Origin: JAOBAU01 sp034667465
GTDB taxonomy: Bacteria; Acidobacteriota; Thermoanaerobaculia; Gp7-AA8
DNA length: 64,000 nucleotides
Assembly: GCA_034667465.1 (NCBI GenBank)
Contig: JAXDJV010000012.1
Span: 62,001-126,000 of the forward strand
Direction: 5' to 3'
Shown: piece after piece, positions 42,580 to 50,884 of the stretch
Numbering within the stretch: position 1 is the first letter of the stretch
How the letters are laid out: every line of letters begins with the position of its first letter
Notes under the pieces: model-generated
The model's input: the letters and a program-made list of their open reading frames with translations, nothing else
What the model was told of the DNA's origin: nothing
The model's database searches: none
Translations under genes and position numbers: made by a program

Positions 42580-44577
42580 TCATTTCAGATACTGACTGAA
42601 CCACTCGACGTAACGCCGATCGATGTCGCTCTGATGCACCGGATCCTCCGGCGAATGTCCGCCGACCGGATAAGCGATGAACTTCACCGTCACGCCGTTG
42701 TCTTTCAGCGCATGGAACATCTCGTACGACTGCGTGATCGGCACGCGGAAGTCGCCGGTGTCGGAAAGGATCAGCGTCGGCGCCTTCACGTTGCGCGCGT
42801 ACGTCAGCGGCGACTGCTCGAGGTAGAGCTTCAGATTGTCGCCGACGTACGGCGAGCCGCCCATCGTGTACGCGCGCATCTGATTGCCATCCGAAAGCGA
42901 ATACGCGTCGAGCAGATTGTTGACCGCGGCGCCGGAGACGGCGGCTTTGAAGATGTCGTAGTGACCGATCATCCACGACGTCATGTAGCCGCCGTACGAC
43001 CAGCCGCCGACGACGATCCCATCTTTGTCGATGAAGCCGTGTGACTGGAGTGCGCTGAGACCGGCCATGACGTCGCGGCCCGGACCGGGGCCGGAATCCT
43101 TCGTGATCGCCAGCTCGTAGCGATTGCCGAGGTTGTCGGAGCCGCGATAGTTCGGCTGGAAAACGACCCATCCCTGCGCGGCGAAAATCTGCGGCAGGAA
43201 CGACCAGCCGGTCGTCGACGACGCGCGCGGTCCGCCATGAATGTAGAGCACGAGCGGATATTTTTTCTTCGCGTCGAAGTCGGGCGGATACGTCACGACG
43301 CCGTCTTCATCGAAGCCTTCGTTCGTCCACGTGATCCGTTCGGAGCGGCCGAGCTGCAGCGCGGAGATTTTTTCATTCACGTTCGTCAGCTGCTTCGGCG
43401 TAGCCGTCGCCAACGTCATCACATACGCCTCTTTGAGTCGCGACGGCGTCGTGCCGGTAAACGCGATCGTGCCGTTCGGCGCGACCGACGCGTCGATCCA
43501 GAACGACCACGACGGCTCGACGTCGCCGAGGTTGAGGCGGCGCGCGGCAGTCCCGTCGAGCGGCTGCAGCCAGTAGCCGGTCGACGTCGCATCGTGCGCG
43601 CCGACGAGCAGCGATTTTCCGTCCGGCATCCAGATGGCGCGGACGAGATTGCGATCGATGTCGCGCGTCACTTCGCGTCCGGCGCCGCCGGCGGCCGGCG
43701 CGACCCAGACCGACGTTTCGTTCAACCGCTGATCGTCGCGCGAGTGGAGATACGCGATGCTGCTGCCGTCCGGCGAAAAGAGCGGATGCGATTCACGCTC
43801 GCCGCTCGGCGTCACGCGCCGCGTCGCGCCGCTGGCGACGTCGACGATCTCGAGATGCGCGCTGTCGGTGTTGCCGGTGTGCGGCGTCGCGAGGCGGACG
43901 AAGGCGATCGACTTTCCGTCGGGCGACCACGAGAGCGGGGATGGCACCGGTCCGGGCGGCTTCGCTACCGGCAAACTCCACGCGCCGGAAGTCAGACGCC
44001 GCGCTTTGCTCGCGCCGTCGGAAGCGACGAGCCAGATGTGTGACGGCGTCGGCGCGCCGGTCGTCAGGAAGTCGTCATCCCCTACTTCGAACGACAGGTT
44101 GTGTTTGTCGGCGCGCTCGACGTCATCGGCCGTGACGAACGCGATCGTCGCGCCGTCCGGGCTCCACGCGAACTGCTGCACGCCTTTCGGCGCGTCGGTG
44201 ATGCGCCGCGCGTCGCCGCCGCCCATCGCCATCACCCACAGCTGCCGCTTCGCATCTTTGTCGGCCGTTGCGTTGGCGAGGAACGCGATCCGCGCACCGT
44301 CCGGCGACCAGCGAGCCGAGGCGACGCCGCGACGATCGGACGTCAGCGGACGCTGCGCGCCGCTCGCGACGTCGATGATGGCGAGCTGCGCGTCGTGACG
44401 GTTGTCGGTGAGGTTCACCCGCGAGATGGTGCAGAGCAGCTGGCGCGCGTCAGGCGAAAGTTGCGGGTCGCTGACGTTGACGATGCGGGCGCGATCGCCG
44501 GGCTGCAGCCGCTCGGCGCCTGCGATGTTCGTGAAGAGCGCGAGGACGACAAGACAACACATTGACGTTCGTTTCAT
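42580..44577 (-). CDS. Secreted S9 family acylaminoacyl-peptidase-like enzyme
   Basis: 665 residues with a signal peptide (about 1-20). The propeller has SPDG motifs (DPQLSPDAR, RWSPDGARIAFL, SWSPDGKSIAFV). The hydrolase domain has the oxyanion segment LYIHGGPRASSTTGW, nucleophile GGWSYGGYM, acid SDTGDFRVP and His in YPVGGHSPEDP. This organisation is the AAP/DPP-like S9C group. TACGAT on the minus strand (44590-44585) ends 7 bases before ATG, suggesting a leaderless transcript. Paralogous to the genes at 2 and 55446. Confidence 0.95.
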   Translation of the reverse strand: MKRTSMCCLVVLALFTNIAGAERLQPGDRARIVNVSDPQLSPDARQLLCTISRVNLTDNRHDAQLAIIDVASGAQRPLTSDRRGVASARWSPDGARIAFLANATADKDAKRQLWVMAMGGGDARRITDAPKGVQQFAWSPDGATIAFVTADDVERADKHNLSFEVGDDDFLTTGAPTPSHIWLVASDGASKARRLTSGAWSLPVAKPPGPVPSPLSWSPDGKSIAFVRLATPHTGNTDSAHLEIVDVASGATRRVTPSGERESHPLFSPDGSSIAYLHSRDDQRLNETSVWVAPAAGGAGREVTRDIDRNLVRAIWMPDGKSLLVGAHDATSTGYWLQPLDGTAARRLNLGDVEPSWSFWIDASVAPNGTIAFTGTTPSRLKEAYVMTLATATPKQLTNVNEKISALQLGRSERITWTNEGFDEDGVVTYPPDFDAKKKYPLVLYIHGGPRASSTTGWSFLPQIFAAQGWVVFQPNYRGSDNLGNRYELAITKDSGPGPGRDVMAGLSALQSHGFIDKDGIVVGGWSYGGYMTSWMIGHYDIFKAAVSGAAVNNLLDAYSLSDGNQMRAYTMGGSPYVGDNLKLYLEQSPLTYARNVKAPTLILSDTGDFRVPITQSYEMFHALKDNGVTVKFIAYPVGGHSPEDPVHQSDIDRRYVEWFSQYLK

Positions 44578-44583
44578 GGCACA

Positions 44584-44590
44584 TATCGTA
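44584..44590. promoter_or_regulatory. -10 core TATCGTA between divergent genes
   Basis: TACGAT on the minus strand (44590-44585) lies 7 bases before the S9 peptidase ATG. The same 7 bases read TATCGT on the plus strand (44584-44589), about 86 bases before the small ORF at 44676, so plus-strand use is less certain. Confidence 0.4.
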
Positions 44591-44675
44591 CGACTGTTGC
44601 GAACTCGTTACGGCGACGAAATCGTGACGCCGCTCACGCAACATTTCGCGCCGCGGACCGAAGATATGCAGCGTC

Positions 44676-44903
44676 ATGAGAATGCGTTACACAGACTGGC
44701 TGCGTGTGCAGGTTGATCGGCTGGAAGCCGGCATCCGCCGCCACAGCGTTTTCGACAGCGACCAGCCGGCGACACAGTCGCAGCTCGACGAGTTGCGCGA
44801 GCAGGTCGTGCTGCATCGCTTCCTCAGGCAGCAGCTCATGCAGCGCGAAGTGGTCAAAGTGCGCGAGTTCGACACGCAGGAAATCGTGCTGGCGTTCGAC
44901 TAG
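44676..44903 (+). CDS. Small helical protein of unknown function
   Basis: 75 residues, MRMRYTDWLRVQVDRLEAG followed by a charged alpha-helical region (SQLDELREQVVLHRFLRQQL) ending QEIVLAFD. No known family and no Cys or membrane segment. It fills the space between two minus-strand genes and overlaps the convergent neighbour by 4 bases. Ribosome site not evident; could be a chance frame, but composition and helix pattern look genuine. Confidence 0.5.
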   Translation: MRMRYTDWLRVQVDRLEAGIRRHSVFDSDQPATQSQLDELREQVVLHRFLRQQLMQREVVKVREFDTQEIVLAFD

Positions 44904-45283
44904 AGCGGCCGCTGCAGCGACTGCGGATTCTCTCCGGCGCGCAGCGAAATCTCCGCCCCTTCCGCGCCGAGCTCCAGGCACTCGAAGAGATTCCTGACGT
45001 ACTGGCCGAGGCGATCGCTTTTGATCGGCGACGCCTCGAGGTGCGTGACGAGCTCGCGGCCGAGCACCGCTGCTTCATCGCGGACCTGCAGCGACTCGGC
45101 GTCGGCCGGCGTCACTTCCTCATCGCCGAAACGGAAGAGGAGGCTCGTCAGCCGCTCCGCGCAATCGATCGCCTCCGGCGCTTCCACCCCCAGCTCCTCG
45201 GCGTGCCGTTCGATCAGATTGAGGATCCGATCGGCGAGCCGACTGGCGTGCGGCAGGTCGAGCGGGATGTCGAAATGCGCCAT
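44900..45283 (-). CDS. Helical cytosolic protein of unknown function
   Basis: 127 residues, rich in Glu, Leu and Arg, almost entirely helical by eye (RILNLIERHAEELGVE, RLTSLLFRFGDEEVTPADAE, DRLGQYVRNLFECLELG). One Cys near residue 43 and one near 104. No family recognised. TACATT on the minus strand (45296-45291) ends 7 bases before ATG, indicating its own leaderless promoter just downstream of the sirtuin stop. Confidence 0.7.
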   Translation of the reverse strand: MAHFDIPLDLPHASRLADRILNLIERHAEELGVEAPEAIDCAERLTSLLFRFGDEEVTPADAESLQVRDEAAVLGRELVTHLEASPIKSDRLGQYVRNLFECLELGAEGAEISLRAGENPQSLQRPL

Positions 45284-45308
45284 CGCGGCGAATGTACCAC
45301 GCCGACTT

Positions 45309-46184
45309 TCATGCTCCGGATCGGGCCGATCGAGTTGCCGAGAGCGCCGCGATCACCTGCGGCAACACGGTCCCGACTTTCTCCTCGACGCGTACCGACG
45401 CGAGCTCGTCGCCACGCGTCGGACCGATGTTGACGATGGCGATCGGCAGTCCGAGATCGGCGGCGCGCTTCACGAAACGAAAACCCGACCAGACCGTGAG
45501 CGACGAGCCGGCGACGAGCATCGCGTCGGCGTCATCGACGGAGCTCATCGCATCGACGACCCTCTGCGGCGGGACCGTTTCGCCGAAGAAAACGACCGCC
45601 GGTTTCAGCACGCCGCCGCAGCGTTCGCACGCCGGCACCTCGAATCCTGCGACGCGGTCGCGCGCAAGCTCGGCGTCACCGTCCGGCGCGACGTCCGCTT
45701 CATCGGCGTGCAGTCCATCCCACTCCGTTCGCGCGATCCACTCCGCATTCAGCTCGGCGAGCCGCGACTGCATCTCTTCGCGCGGCGATTCGGTGCGACA
45801 GTCGAGACAGACGACGAGCCGATTGCGGCCGTGCAGCTGAATCACCGCGCGGCTCCCCGCTTCCTGATGCAGATCGTCGACGTTCTGCGTGATCAGCTGC
45901 CGCACCGTGCCGCGATTCTCGAGCTCCGCGAGCGCGAAGTGCGCGGCGTTCGGACGCGCGGCGGAGAAGCGCGTCCAGCCGCGAAAACTGCGCGCCCAGT
46001 AGAAGCGGCGCACCTCTTCGCTGCGAACGAACGCGCTGTAGTAAATCGGCTTGTGCCTTGTCCACGCGCCGCCGGGACTGCGGTAATCGGGAATCCCCGA
46101 TTCGGTGCTGCAGCCGGCGCCGGTCAGCACGACGAGGCGCCGCGCGCCGTCGATCATCACTGCGAGCTCACCAACGCCGCTCAT
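45309..46184 (-). CDS. Sir2 family NAD-dependent protein deacylase
   Basis: 291 residues from ATG 46184. NAD-binding GAGCSTESGIPDYRSPGG, TQNVDDLHQEAGS, catalytic His in IQLHGRNRLV, a zinc-binding set CLDC and CERC, FFGETVP, and the final GSSLTVWSG and IVNIGPT. Removes acetyl or longer acyl groups from lysine using NAD, or acts as an ADP-ribosyltransferase. The start overlaps the stop of the DinB gene (ATGA), so both are one unit. The N-terminal extension visible upstream of 46184 is in the DinB coding region. Confidence 0.95.
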   Translation of the reverse strand: MSGVGELAVMIDGARRLVVLTGAGCSTESGIPDYRSPGGAWTRHKPIYYSAFVRSEEVRRFYWARSFRGWTRFSAARPNAAHFALAELENRGTVRQLITQNVDDLHQEAGSRAVIQLHGRNRLVVCLDCRTESPREEMQSRLAELNAEWIARTEWDGLHADEADVAPDGDAELARDRVAGFEVPACERCGGVLKPAVVFFGETVPPQRVVDAMSSVDDADAMLVAGSSLTVWSGFRFVKRAADLGLPIAIVNIGPTRGDELASVRVEEKVGTVLPQVIAALSATRSARSGA

Positions 46185-46630
46185 CCGAATTTCTTCAGCA
46201 TCGCGATCTGCGCGGCGTGATACGTCGTGTGATGAATCAGCCCGCGCAGCATGAAGTCTTTCGTGTAGCGGCCGTCGGGAACTTTGCGATCGAATTCCGC
46301 ATCGTCCATCCGCTGGACCGTTTCGCAAAGCACTGCCTGCCGCCGCTCGAGCTGCGCGATCAGATCGCTGAACGCGACGCTGTCGACGTGCGGAAAATCT
46401 TCTTCCGGTGTGACCTCGAAGAGCTCATCGCGCAGCCGTCGATCGACGAAGTCGAACCAGGCGCTGAGATGCGCGAGCAGTTCGGCAATCGACCGCGCGC
46501 CGTCGATCGGATGCGCATTCGCGTGCGCGTCATCGATCCCGTCGAGGAGACGGCGGACCGGCGTGCCGTGCCACGCGTTCCCGTCAAATGTGGAGCGAAG
46601 ATCGCGAAGCATTCGTTCAGCGAGTGTCAT
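46181..46630 (-). CDS. DinB/YfiT-like superfamily protein
   Basis: 149 residues forming the four-helix DinB fold: MTLAERMLRDLRSTFDGNAWHG at the N-terminus, SIAELLAHLSAWFDFVDRRL and GLIHHTTYHAAQIAMLKKFG. Three candidate metal-ligand His occur (LAHLSA, HHTTYHAAQ). Members are metal-dependent thiol S-transferases or of unknown role. Coupled to the sirtuin gene. Its start and that of the membrane glycosyltransferase lie only 22 bases apart and diverge. Confidence 0.9.
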   Translation of the reverse strand: MTLAERMLRDLRSTFDGNAWHGTPVRRLLDGIDDAHANAHPIDGARSIAELLAHLSAWFDFVDRRLRDELFEVTPEEDFPHVDSVAFSDLIAQLERRQAVLCETVQRMDDAEFDRKVPDGRYTKDFMLRGLIHHTTYHAAQIAMLKKFG

Positions 46631-46636
46631 CGCGGC

Positions 46637-46646
46637 ATCCTACAAT
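46637..46646. promoter_or_regulatory. Face-to-face -10 boxes sharing TA (ATCCTACAAT)
   Basis: Plus strand TACAAT (46641-46646) ends 6 bases before GTG 46653. Minus strand TAGGAT (46642-46637) ends 6 bases before ATG 46630. The two boxes overlap in the TA pair at 46641-46642, so both genes seem to be transcribed leaderless from a shared core. Confidence 0.52.
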
Positions 46647-46652
46647 CGAGCG

Positions 46653-48194
46653 GTGCCGGAGCTCGAATCGACGATCGTGTCGCTGCTGTCCGTTGCGACG
46701 ATCGTCCTCGTCGTGGTCCTGGCGCTCGCATACGCGCTCATCTCGCGACTCCGGCCGCACCAGGTTGCAGCGCTGCGCGCGCAACTTCGCAGCGACCGGC
46801 CGCCGCTGTGGAATCGCATCGCGATCGCCGCGCGCGAAACGCCGCCGCTCGACGTCGCGCTACTCGCTATCTTCTTCGTCATCGGCGTCTGGCTGCGCCT
46901 CCGCGAGCTGAACAATCCGATCGGCACCGACGAAGCGTCGACGTGGCTTTACTACGCCTCGAAGCCGCTCATCGTCGGCGTGACGATCTGGAGCTCGCCG
47001 AACAATCACCTGCTCAACACGCTGCTGATGCACATCTCCGGCGCGATCTTCGGGCCGCACGAATGGGCGCTGCGACTGCCCGCGTTCATCGCCGGCCTCT
47101 CATTGATTCCGCTGGCGTACGCGGCGTCGCGCGTGTTCTATCGGCGCGGCGCGCTCATCGCGGCGGGACTCGTCGCAGCATCGCCGGTCGTCGTCGCCTA
47201 TTCGACCGACGGCCGCGGCTACGCGATGATGGCCGCGTTCGCGCTGATCGCCGCGATGGCGATGGCAACGCTGCTCCGCACCGGCAACAGCATCGCCGCG
47301 CTGCTCTTCGCGATCGCCGTCGCACTCGGCTTCGCGTCGGTGCTGGTGATGATCACGCTCTTCCTCTTCATCGTGGCGTGGGCGATCGTCGAGCAGCCGT
47401 CGCGATGGATCGCGATCGTCATCGCATGCCTGCTCGCCGGCGCGTTCACGATGCTCGCGTATTACCCGGTGTTCGTCATCAGCGGACCGACGTCGATCGC
47501 GACGAACGGCTACAACGCGCCGTCGACGCTCGACCACTTCCTCGACGACGTGCCGTACATGTCGCACGCAATCGCGATCCGGCTGCTGGTCGGCTTCCCG
47601 CGCATATTGCAGCTCGCAGCCGCCCTCGCGTTCCTCGCCGCGCTCGTACTGCATCGGCGGCTGTCGTCGTTTCGCTATCCGATCTGGATCGGCTTTCTCG
47701 CCGTGCTCGCCTTCACGTTCGCGGAACGCTACCTGCCGCCGTCGCGCATTTGGTTCGCGTTCCTGCCGTTCTTCTTCATTACTATCGCGGCGATCGCGAC
47801 GCAGATTCACGTTGAACGGATCGTCGCCATCGCGCTCGTCGCGCTGCTCGCGCACGACATCACCTACGGCCCGCATCCGCGGGAGACCGGCAACGTGCGG
47901 ACCGGGCCGCTCATCGCCGCCGAGTTGCAGCGGCGATTGCAGCCCGGTGATGAAGTCGTAGCGCTCACGCCGTCGGACGTGCCGCTCACGTTCTATCTGC
48001 AGCGCGCCGGAATTCCGATCGACGCGACGCGGCCGAAGGTCAACGCGCAGCGGCTCTACCTCGTCACGAATCTCGACATCGGGCAGACGTTCGCAAAGAC
48101 CGCGCGCGAGCTGCACGTCGACGTGCCGCTATACCGCGTGCGGCGCGTCGCCGACTTCGGTGCGTCGGAGATTTACGAGCTGGTGCGGCGATAG
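46653..48194 (+). CDS. Glycosyltransferase family 39-like membrane protein
   Basis: 513 residues from GTG 46653. About ten transmembrane helices. The first extracytoplasmic loop carries NNPIGTDEASTWLYYASKP, the acidic D-E motif where GT-C enzymes bind lipid-phosphate sugar, and a following HLLNTLLMHISGAIFGPHEW matches the PMT_2/ArnT-like set (H-P/Y-L..R-L-P). The soluble C-terminal part of about 140 residues is beta-rich (LQPGDEVVALTPSDVPLTFY). It probably transfers a sugar to an envelope target; donor unknown. The only -10-like box, TACAAT, lies 6 bases before GTG, implying a leaderless transcript. Confidence 0.87.
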   Translation: MPELESTIVSLLSVATIVLVVVLALAYALISRLRPHQVAALRAQLRSDRPPLWNRIAIAARETPPLDVALLAIFFVIGVWLRLRELNNPIGTDEASTWLYYASKPLIVGVTIWSSPNNHLLNTLLMHISGAIFGPHEWALRLPAFIAGLSLIPLAYAASRVFYRRGALIAAGLVAASPVVVAYSTDGRGYAMMAAFALIAAMAMATLLRTGNSIAALLFAIAVALGFASVLVMITLFLFIVAWAIVEQPSRWIAIVIACLLAGAFTMLAYYPVFVISGPTSIATNGYNAPSTLDHFLDDVPYMSHAIAIRLLVGFPRILQLAAALAFLAALVLHRRLSSFRYPIWIGFLAVLAFTFAERYLPPSRIWFAFLPFFFITIAAIATQIHVERIVAIALVALLAHDITYGPHPRETGNVRTGPLIAAELQRRLQPGDEVVALTPSDVPLTFYLQRAGIPIDATRPKVNAQRLYLVTNLDIGQTFAKTARELHVDVPLYRVRRVADFGASEIYELVRR

Positions 48195-48198
48195 CGCG

Positions 48199-49686
48199 CT
48201 ACGGCTTGAACGGCTCGACGATTCGCGGCTTCCCGACGATGTCTTCCAGCGTCCGAATCAGCACGTGTGCGCCGCGATGCAGATCGGCGATCGTGATTCG
48301 TTCGTCGACGTCGTGTCCCGGATACGGCTTGCCCGGAAACCACATGCCGAATGCGATCGCGTTCGGCAATCGCTTCGCGTACGTTCCGCCGCCGGAGATG
48401 GCCGGTTTCGGTGACTTCTCTCCGGTCGCGGCGCCGTAGTCTGCGAGCAACCGCTTCACCAACTTTCCATTCGGATCGAAGACGAGCGGCTCATCGGCGA
48501 AGAAGCCGCCGAACGTCAGTCCGGCGCCGGTGCGCGTATTGAACGCGGTCACGAAGCGGCGCAGTTTCAGTTCGAGCTGCTCGCCGGTGCGCGGCGGGAC
48601 GCGGCGAATGTTGATCGTCAGCGTCGCTCTCGTTCGATCGCCCGCGTCCGGTTTGATCGTCGCAACGTTGACGTCGTAGTGACCCCAGAGTGGATCGGAA
48701 TCGGTGATGCCGAGGCCGGTGCCGGTGAGATCGCGTCCGGCGAGGCGGGCGAAGGAGAGGAGATCGTTCGCGCCGCCGGAGGGAAGTTTCCCGTCGAGTG
48801 CCCGCGCGAGTGCGACGAGCGCGTTGCGGCCGCCGGTGATGTTCACGCCGGCGTGCGCCGATTTTCCGTACGCGACGATGCGCAGCAGATTGCTGTCTTC
48901 GCCGTGCGTGATGCGCGTGCCGGGCGGCAGTTTACCGAGCGACTTCAGCAGCGTGTCCCATTGCGGAACGCCGTCGAGCCAGCGCAGCGTGATCTCGGCG
49001 TGATCGGGCACGATGCTCGTCGCGAGTCCGGCGGAAAGCGCCACGACTTCGTACGGCTTCGCGATGCCGGCGCGCGGCACGAGCGGCGTCGTCACCGCGA
49101 GCGCCTGCCACGCCTTCTCACCGGCGACGACCGGAAACGCGGAGTCGAGCACGAGCGAGTAATCGGGAGCTTTGTGCTCCTTCAGATATTCGGCGATGTC
49201 GGTGTTGTCGGATTCCTCATCGCTGCCGACGAGCAGCCGGATCGTGTGCGTGCGCGTTTTCGGCCCGCTCTCTTTGATGGCGTGCATCGCCAGCAGCGCC
49301 TGCACGAGCGGTCCCTTGTCGTCGGCGGCGCCGCGTCCGTAGACGTAACCTTGGTCGACGCGTCCGGCGAACGGCGGAAACGACCACGCTTCCTCTTCGA
49401 CCGGCTGCACGTCGCCATGCACGACGAGTCCGAGGATTGGCGCATCGGGAACGGTCGCGGGCAACTCGATCTCGACGACTTTTCCGGCGTCGCGCGCTTC
49501 GAGTCCGAGCGACTGCGCGGTTTTCATCACCCACTGCTGCTGCGCGTCGCGCGCTTCATCGTTGTGCGCGTACGTTCGAAATTTCAGGACTTCGGTGAGC
49601 ATCGGCACGAGCTGTTTGGATTCGGTCGCGTCGTAGTGCTGCACGGCGGCGGAGACGGCGGCAAGAAGAATCGGCGCAAGAAACAT
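48199..49686 (-). CDS. Secreted M20 family dipeptidase (PepV-like)
   Basis: 495 residues from ATG 49686 with a short signal sequence (MFLAPILLAAVSAAVQH). Zinc-binding motifs: VVHGDVQPVEEEAW, YGRGAADDKGPLVQAL, and GSDEESDNTDIAEYL with the catalytic Glu. The dimerisation/lid domain in the middle and SGGGTYAKRLPNAIAFGMW near the C-terminus agree with PepV/Xaa-His dipeptidases. Hydrolyses peptides, probably in the periplasm. TATTCT on the minus strand ends 6 bases before ATG. The 3' end is 4 bases from the convergent glycosyltransferase stop. Confidence 0.92.
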   Translation of the reverse strand: MFLAPILLAAVSAAVQHYDATESKQLVPMLTEVLKFRTYAHNDEARDAQQQWVMKTAQSLGLEARDAGKVVEIELPATVPDAPILGLVVHGDVQPVEEEAWSFPPFAGRVDQGYVYGRGAADDKGPLVQALLAMHAIKESGPKTRTHTIRLLVGSDEESDNTDIAEYLKEHKAPDYSLVLDSAFPVVAGEKAWQALAVTTPLVPRAGIAKPYEVVALSAGLATSIVPDHAEITLRWLDGVPQWDTLLKSLGKLPPGTRITHGEDSNLLRIVAYGKSAHAGVNITGGRNALVALARALDGKLPSGGANDLLSFARLAGRDLTGTGLGITDSDPLWGHYDVNVATIKPDAGDRTRATLTINIRRVPPRTGEQLELKLRRFVTAFNTRTGAGLTFGGFFADEPLVFDPNGKLVKRLLADYGAATGEKSPKPAISGGGTYAKRLPNAIAFGMWFPGKPYPGHDVDERITIADLHRGAHVLIRTLEDIVGKPRIVEPFKP

Positions 49687-49691
49687 GGCGG

Positions 49692-49698
49692 TAGAATA
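49692..49698. promoter_or_regulatory. Bidirectional -10 core TAGAATA
   Basis: TAGAAT on the plus strand (49692-49697) serves the cytochrome c gene with a leader of about 26 bases and an AGGAG ribosome site. TATTCT on the minus strand (49698-49693) serves the dipeptidase without a leader. Same TANNNTA arrangement as at 22875. Confidence 0.52.
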
Positions 49699-49729
49699 TC
49701 GCTCGTCCGGAAATCCAGGAGTCACACAA

Positions 49730-50722
49730 ATGAAGACCTTTTTGAAGATCGCCGGCGGAGTTGTGCTCGTCGTGCTCGTTCTCGTGCTCGGCGGCATCGC
49801 GTATCTCTCGATGCGCAAGCCGGCGCAGCGTCCCGCATCGACGGAAAAGATTGAAGCAACGCCGGCGCGACTCGCCCGCGGCAGCTATCTCGTCAATCAC
49901 GTTTCCGATTGCCTCGGCTGCCATTCCGATCACCTGGACTCGTTCGGATTTCCGGTCAAGCCCGGCACTGAGGGCCAGGGCGGCGGATTCGTGTTCGACA
50001 AAAAGCTCGGATTTCCGGGCGTCGTCGCCGCGCAGAACATCACCCCCGATCCCGAAACAGGCCTCGGCAAATGGACGGACGGCGAGATCCTGCGCGCGAT
50101 CCGCGAAGGGGTCGATCGCAACGGCGACGCGCTTTTCCCGATGATGCCGTACACGCATCTCCGCAACCTCGGCGACGAAGACGCGAAGTCGATCGTCGTC
50201 TATCTCCGCACGCTCAAGCCGGTGCGCAATCAGGTCGTGGCGAAACGGATCGACTTCCCGGTCAACCTCTTCATCAAATTCGCGCCGCAGCCGCTCAACG
50301 GTCCGGTCAGCGCTCCCGATCCGAACGATTCGCTGAAGCAGGGCAAGTACCTGACGACAATCGCCGGCTGCTACGAATGCCACACGCCGCACGACGACAA
50401 GAACGGACTGATCGCCGACAAGGCATTCTCCGGCGGCTGGGAAATGCGCGGACCATGGGGCCGCGTCATCACCGCAAACCTGACGCCGCATCCCGACACT
50501 TACATCGGCCACGCCACGAAAGCGGAATTCATCGGCCGCTTCCGCGCCTTCGCGAACATCGACCCGCTCCACGCTCCCGCCGCCCCGAAAGGCCGCAACA
50601 CCGTCATGCCCTGGCTCGCCTTCGCGCAAATGACCGACAACGACCTCGGCGCGATCTATGACTATCTCAAGACGGTGAAGCCGATCGAGAACAGGGTGAA
50701 TTCGTTTCCGGATGCGAAGTGA
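49730..50722 (+). CDS. Diheme cytochrome c, membrane-anchored
   Basis: 330 residues. One N-terminal membrane helix (KIAGGVVLVVLVLVLGGIAYL). Two heme c motifs, CLGCH and CYECH, with distal Met candidates in MMPYTHLRNL and MPWLAFAQM. The GxxLV-N-H-V-xDC and NITPDPETGLGKWTDGEI segments resemble the cytochrome subunits of membrane alcohol/aldehyde dehydrogenases. Functions in periplasmic electron transfer; its partner is not in this window. AGGAG lies upstream of ATG. Confidence 0.95.
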   Translation: MKTFLKIAGGVVLVVLVLVLGGIAYLSMRKPAQRPASTEKIEATPARLARGSYLVNHVSDCLGCHSDHLDSFGFPVKPGTEGQGGGFVFDKKLGFPGVVAAQNITPDPETGLGKWTDGEILRAIREGVDRNGDALFPMMPYTHLRNLGDEDAKSIVVYLRTLKPVRNQVVAKRIDFPVNLFIKFAPQPLNGPVSAPDPNDSLKQGKYLTTIAGCYECHTPHDDKNGLIADKAFSGGWEMRGPWGRVITANLTPHPDTYIGHATKAEFIGRFRAFANIDPLHAPAAPKGRNTVMPWLAFAQMTDNDLGAIYDYLKTVKPIENRVNSFPDAK

Positions 50723-50727
50723 CCTCG

Positions 50728-50823
50728 GGCATGAGGGATGAGGCATGGGGCATGGGGCATGAGTCGCTTCGCGTCCGCGGCGACTCTGCCTTTACTCATA
50801 CCTCATGCCTCATCCCTCATACC
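50728..50823. repeat. Heptamer-armed hairpin C (GGCATGA type), inverted orientation
   Basis: Left arm 50728-50762 has five 7-mers: GGCATGA, GGGATGA, GGCATGG, GGCATGG, GGCATGA. Right arm 50796-50823 has TCATACC, TCATGCC, TCATCCC, TCATACC. Read on the minus strand the centre is GTAAAGGCAGAGTCGCC then GCGGACGCGAAGCGACTC, the same core as elements D and E. It begins 6 bases after the cytochrome stop and precedes the ABC operon promoter. Confidence 0.87.
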
Positions 50824-50884
50824 CTGAAGAAACCCGCCCCAAGCCGCCGCGTATAACCGCCCAACTTTCATTGGAGGATCCCCC

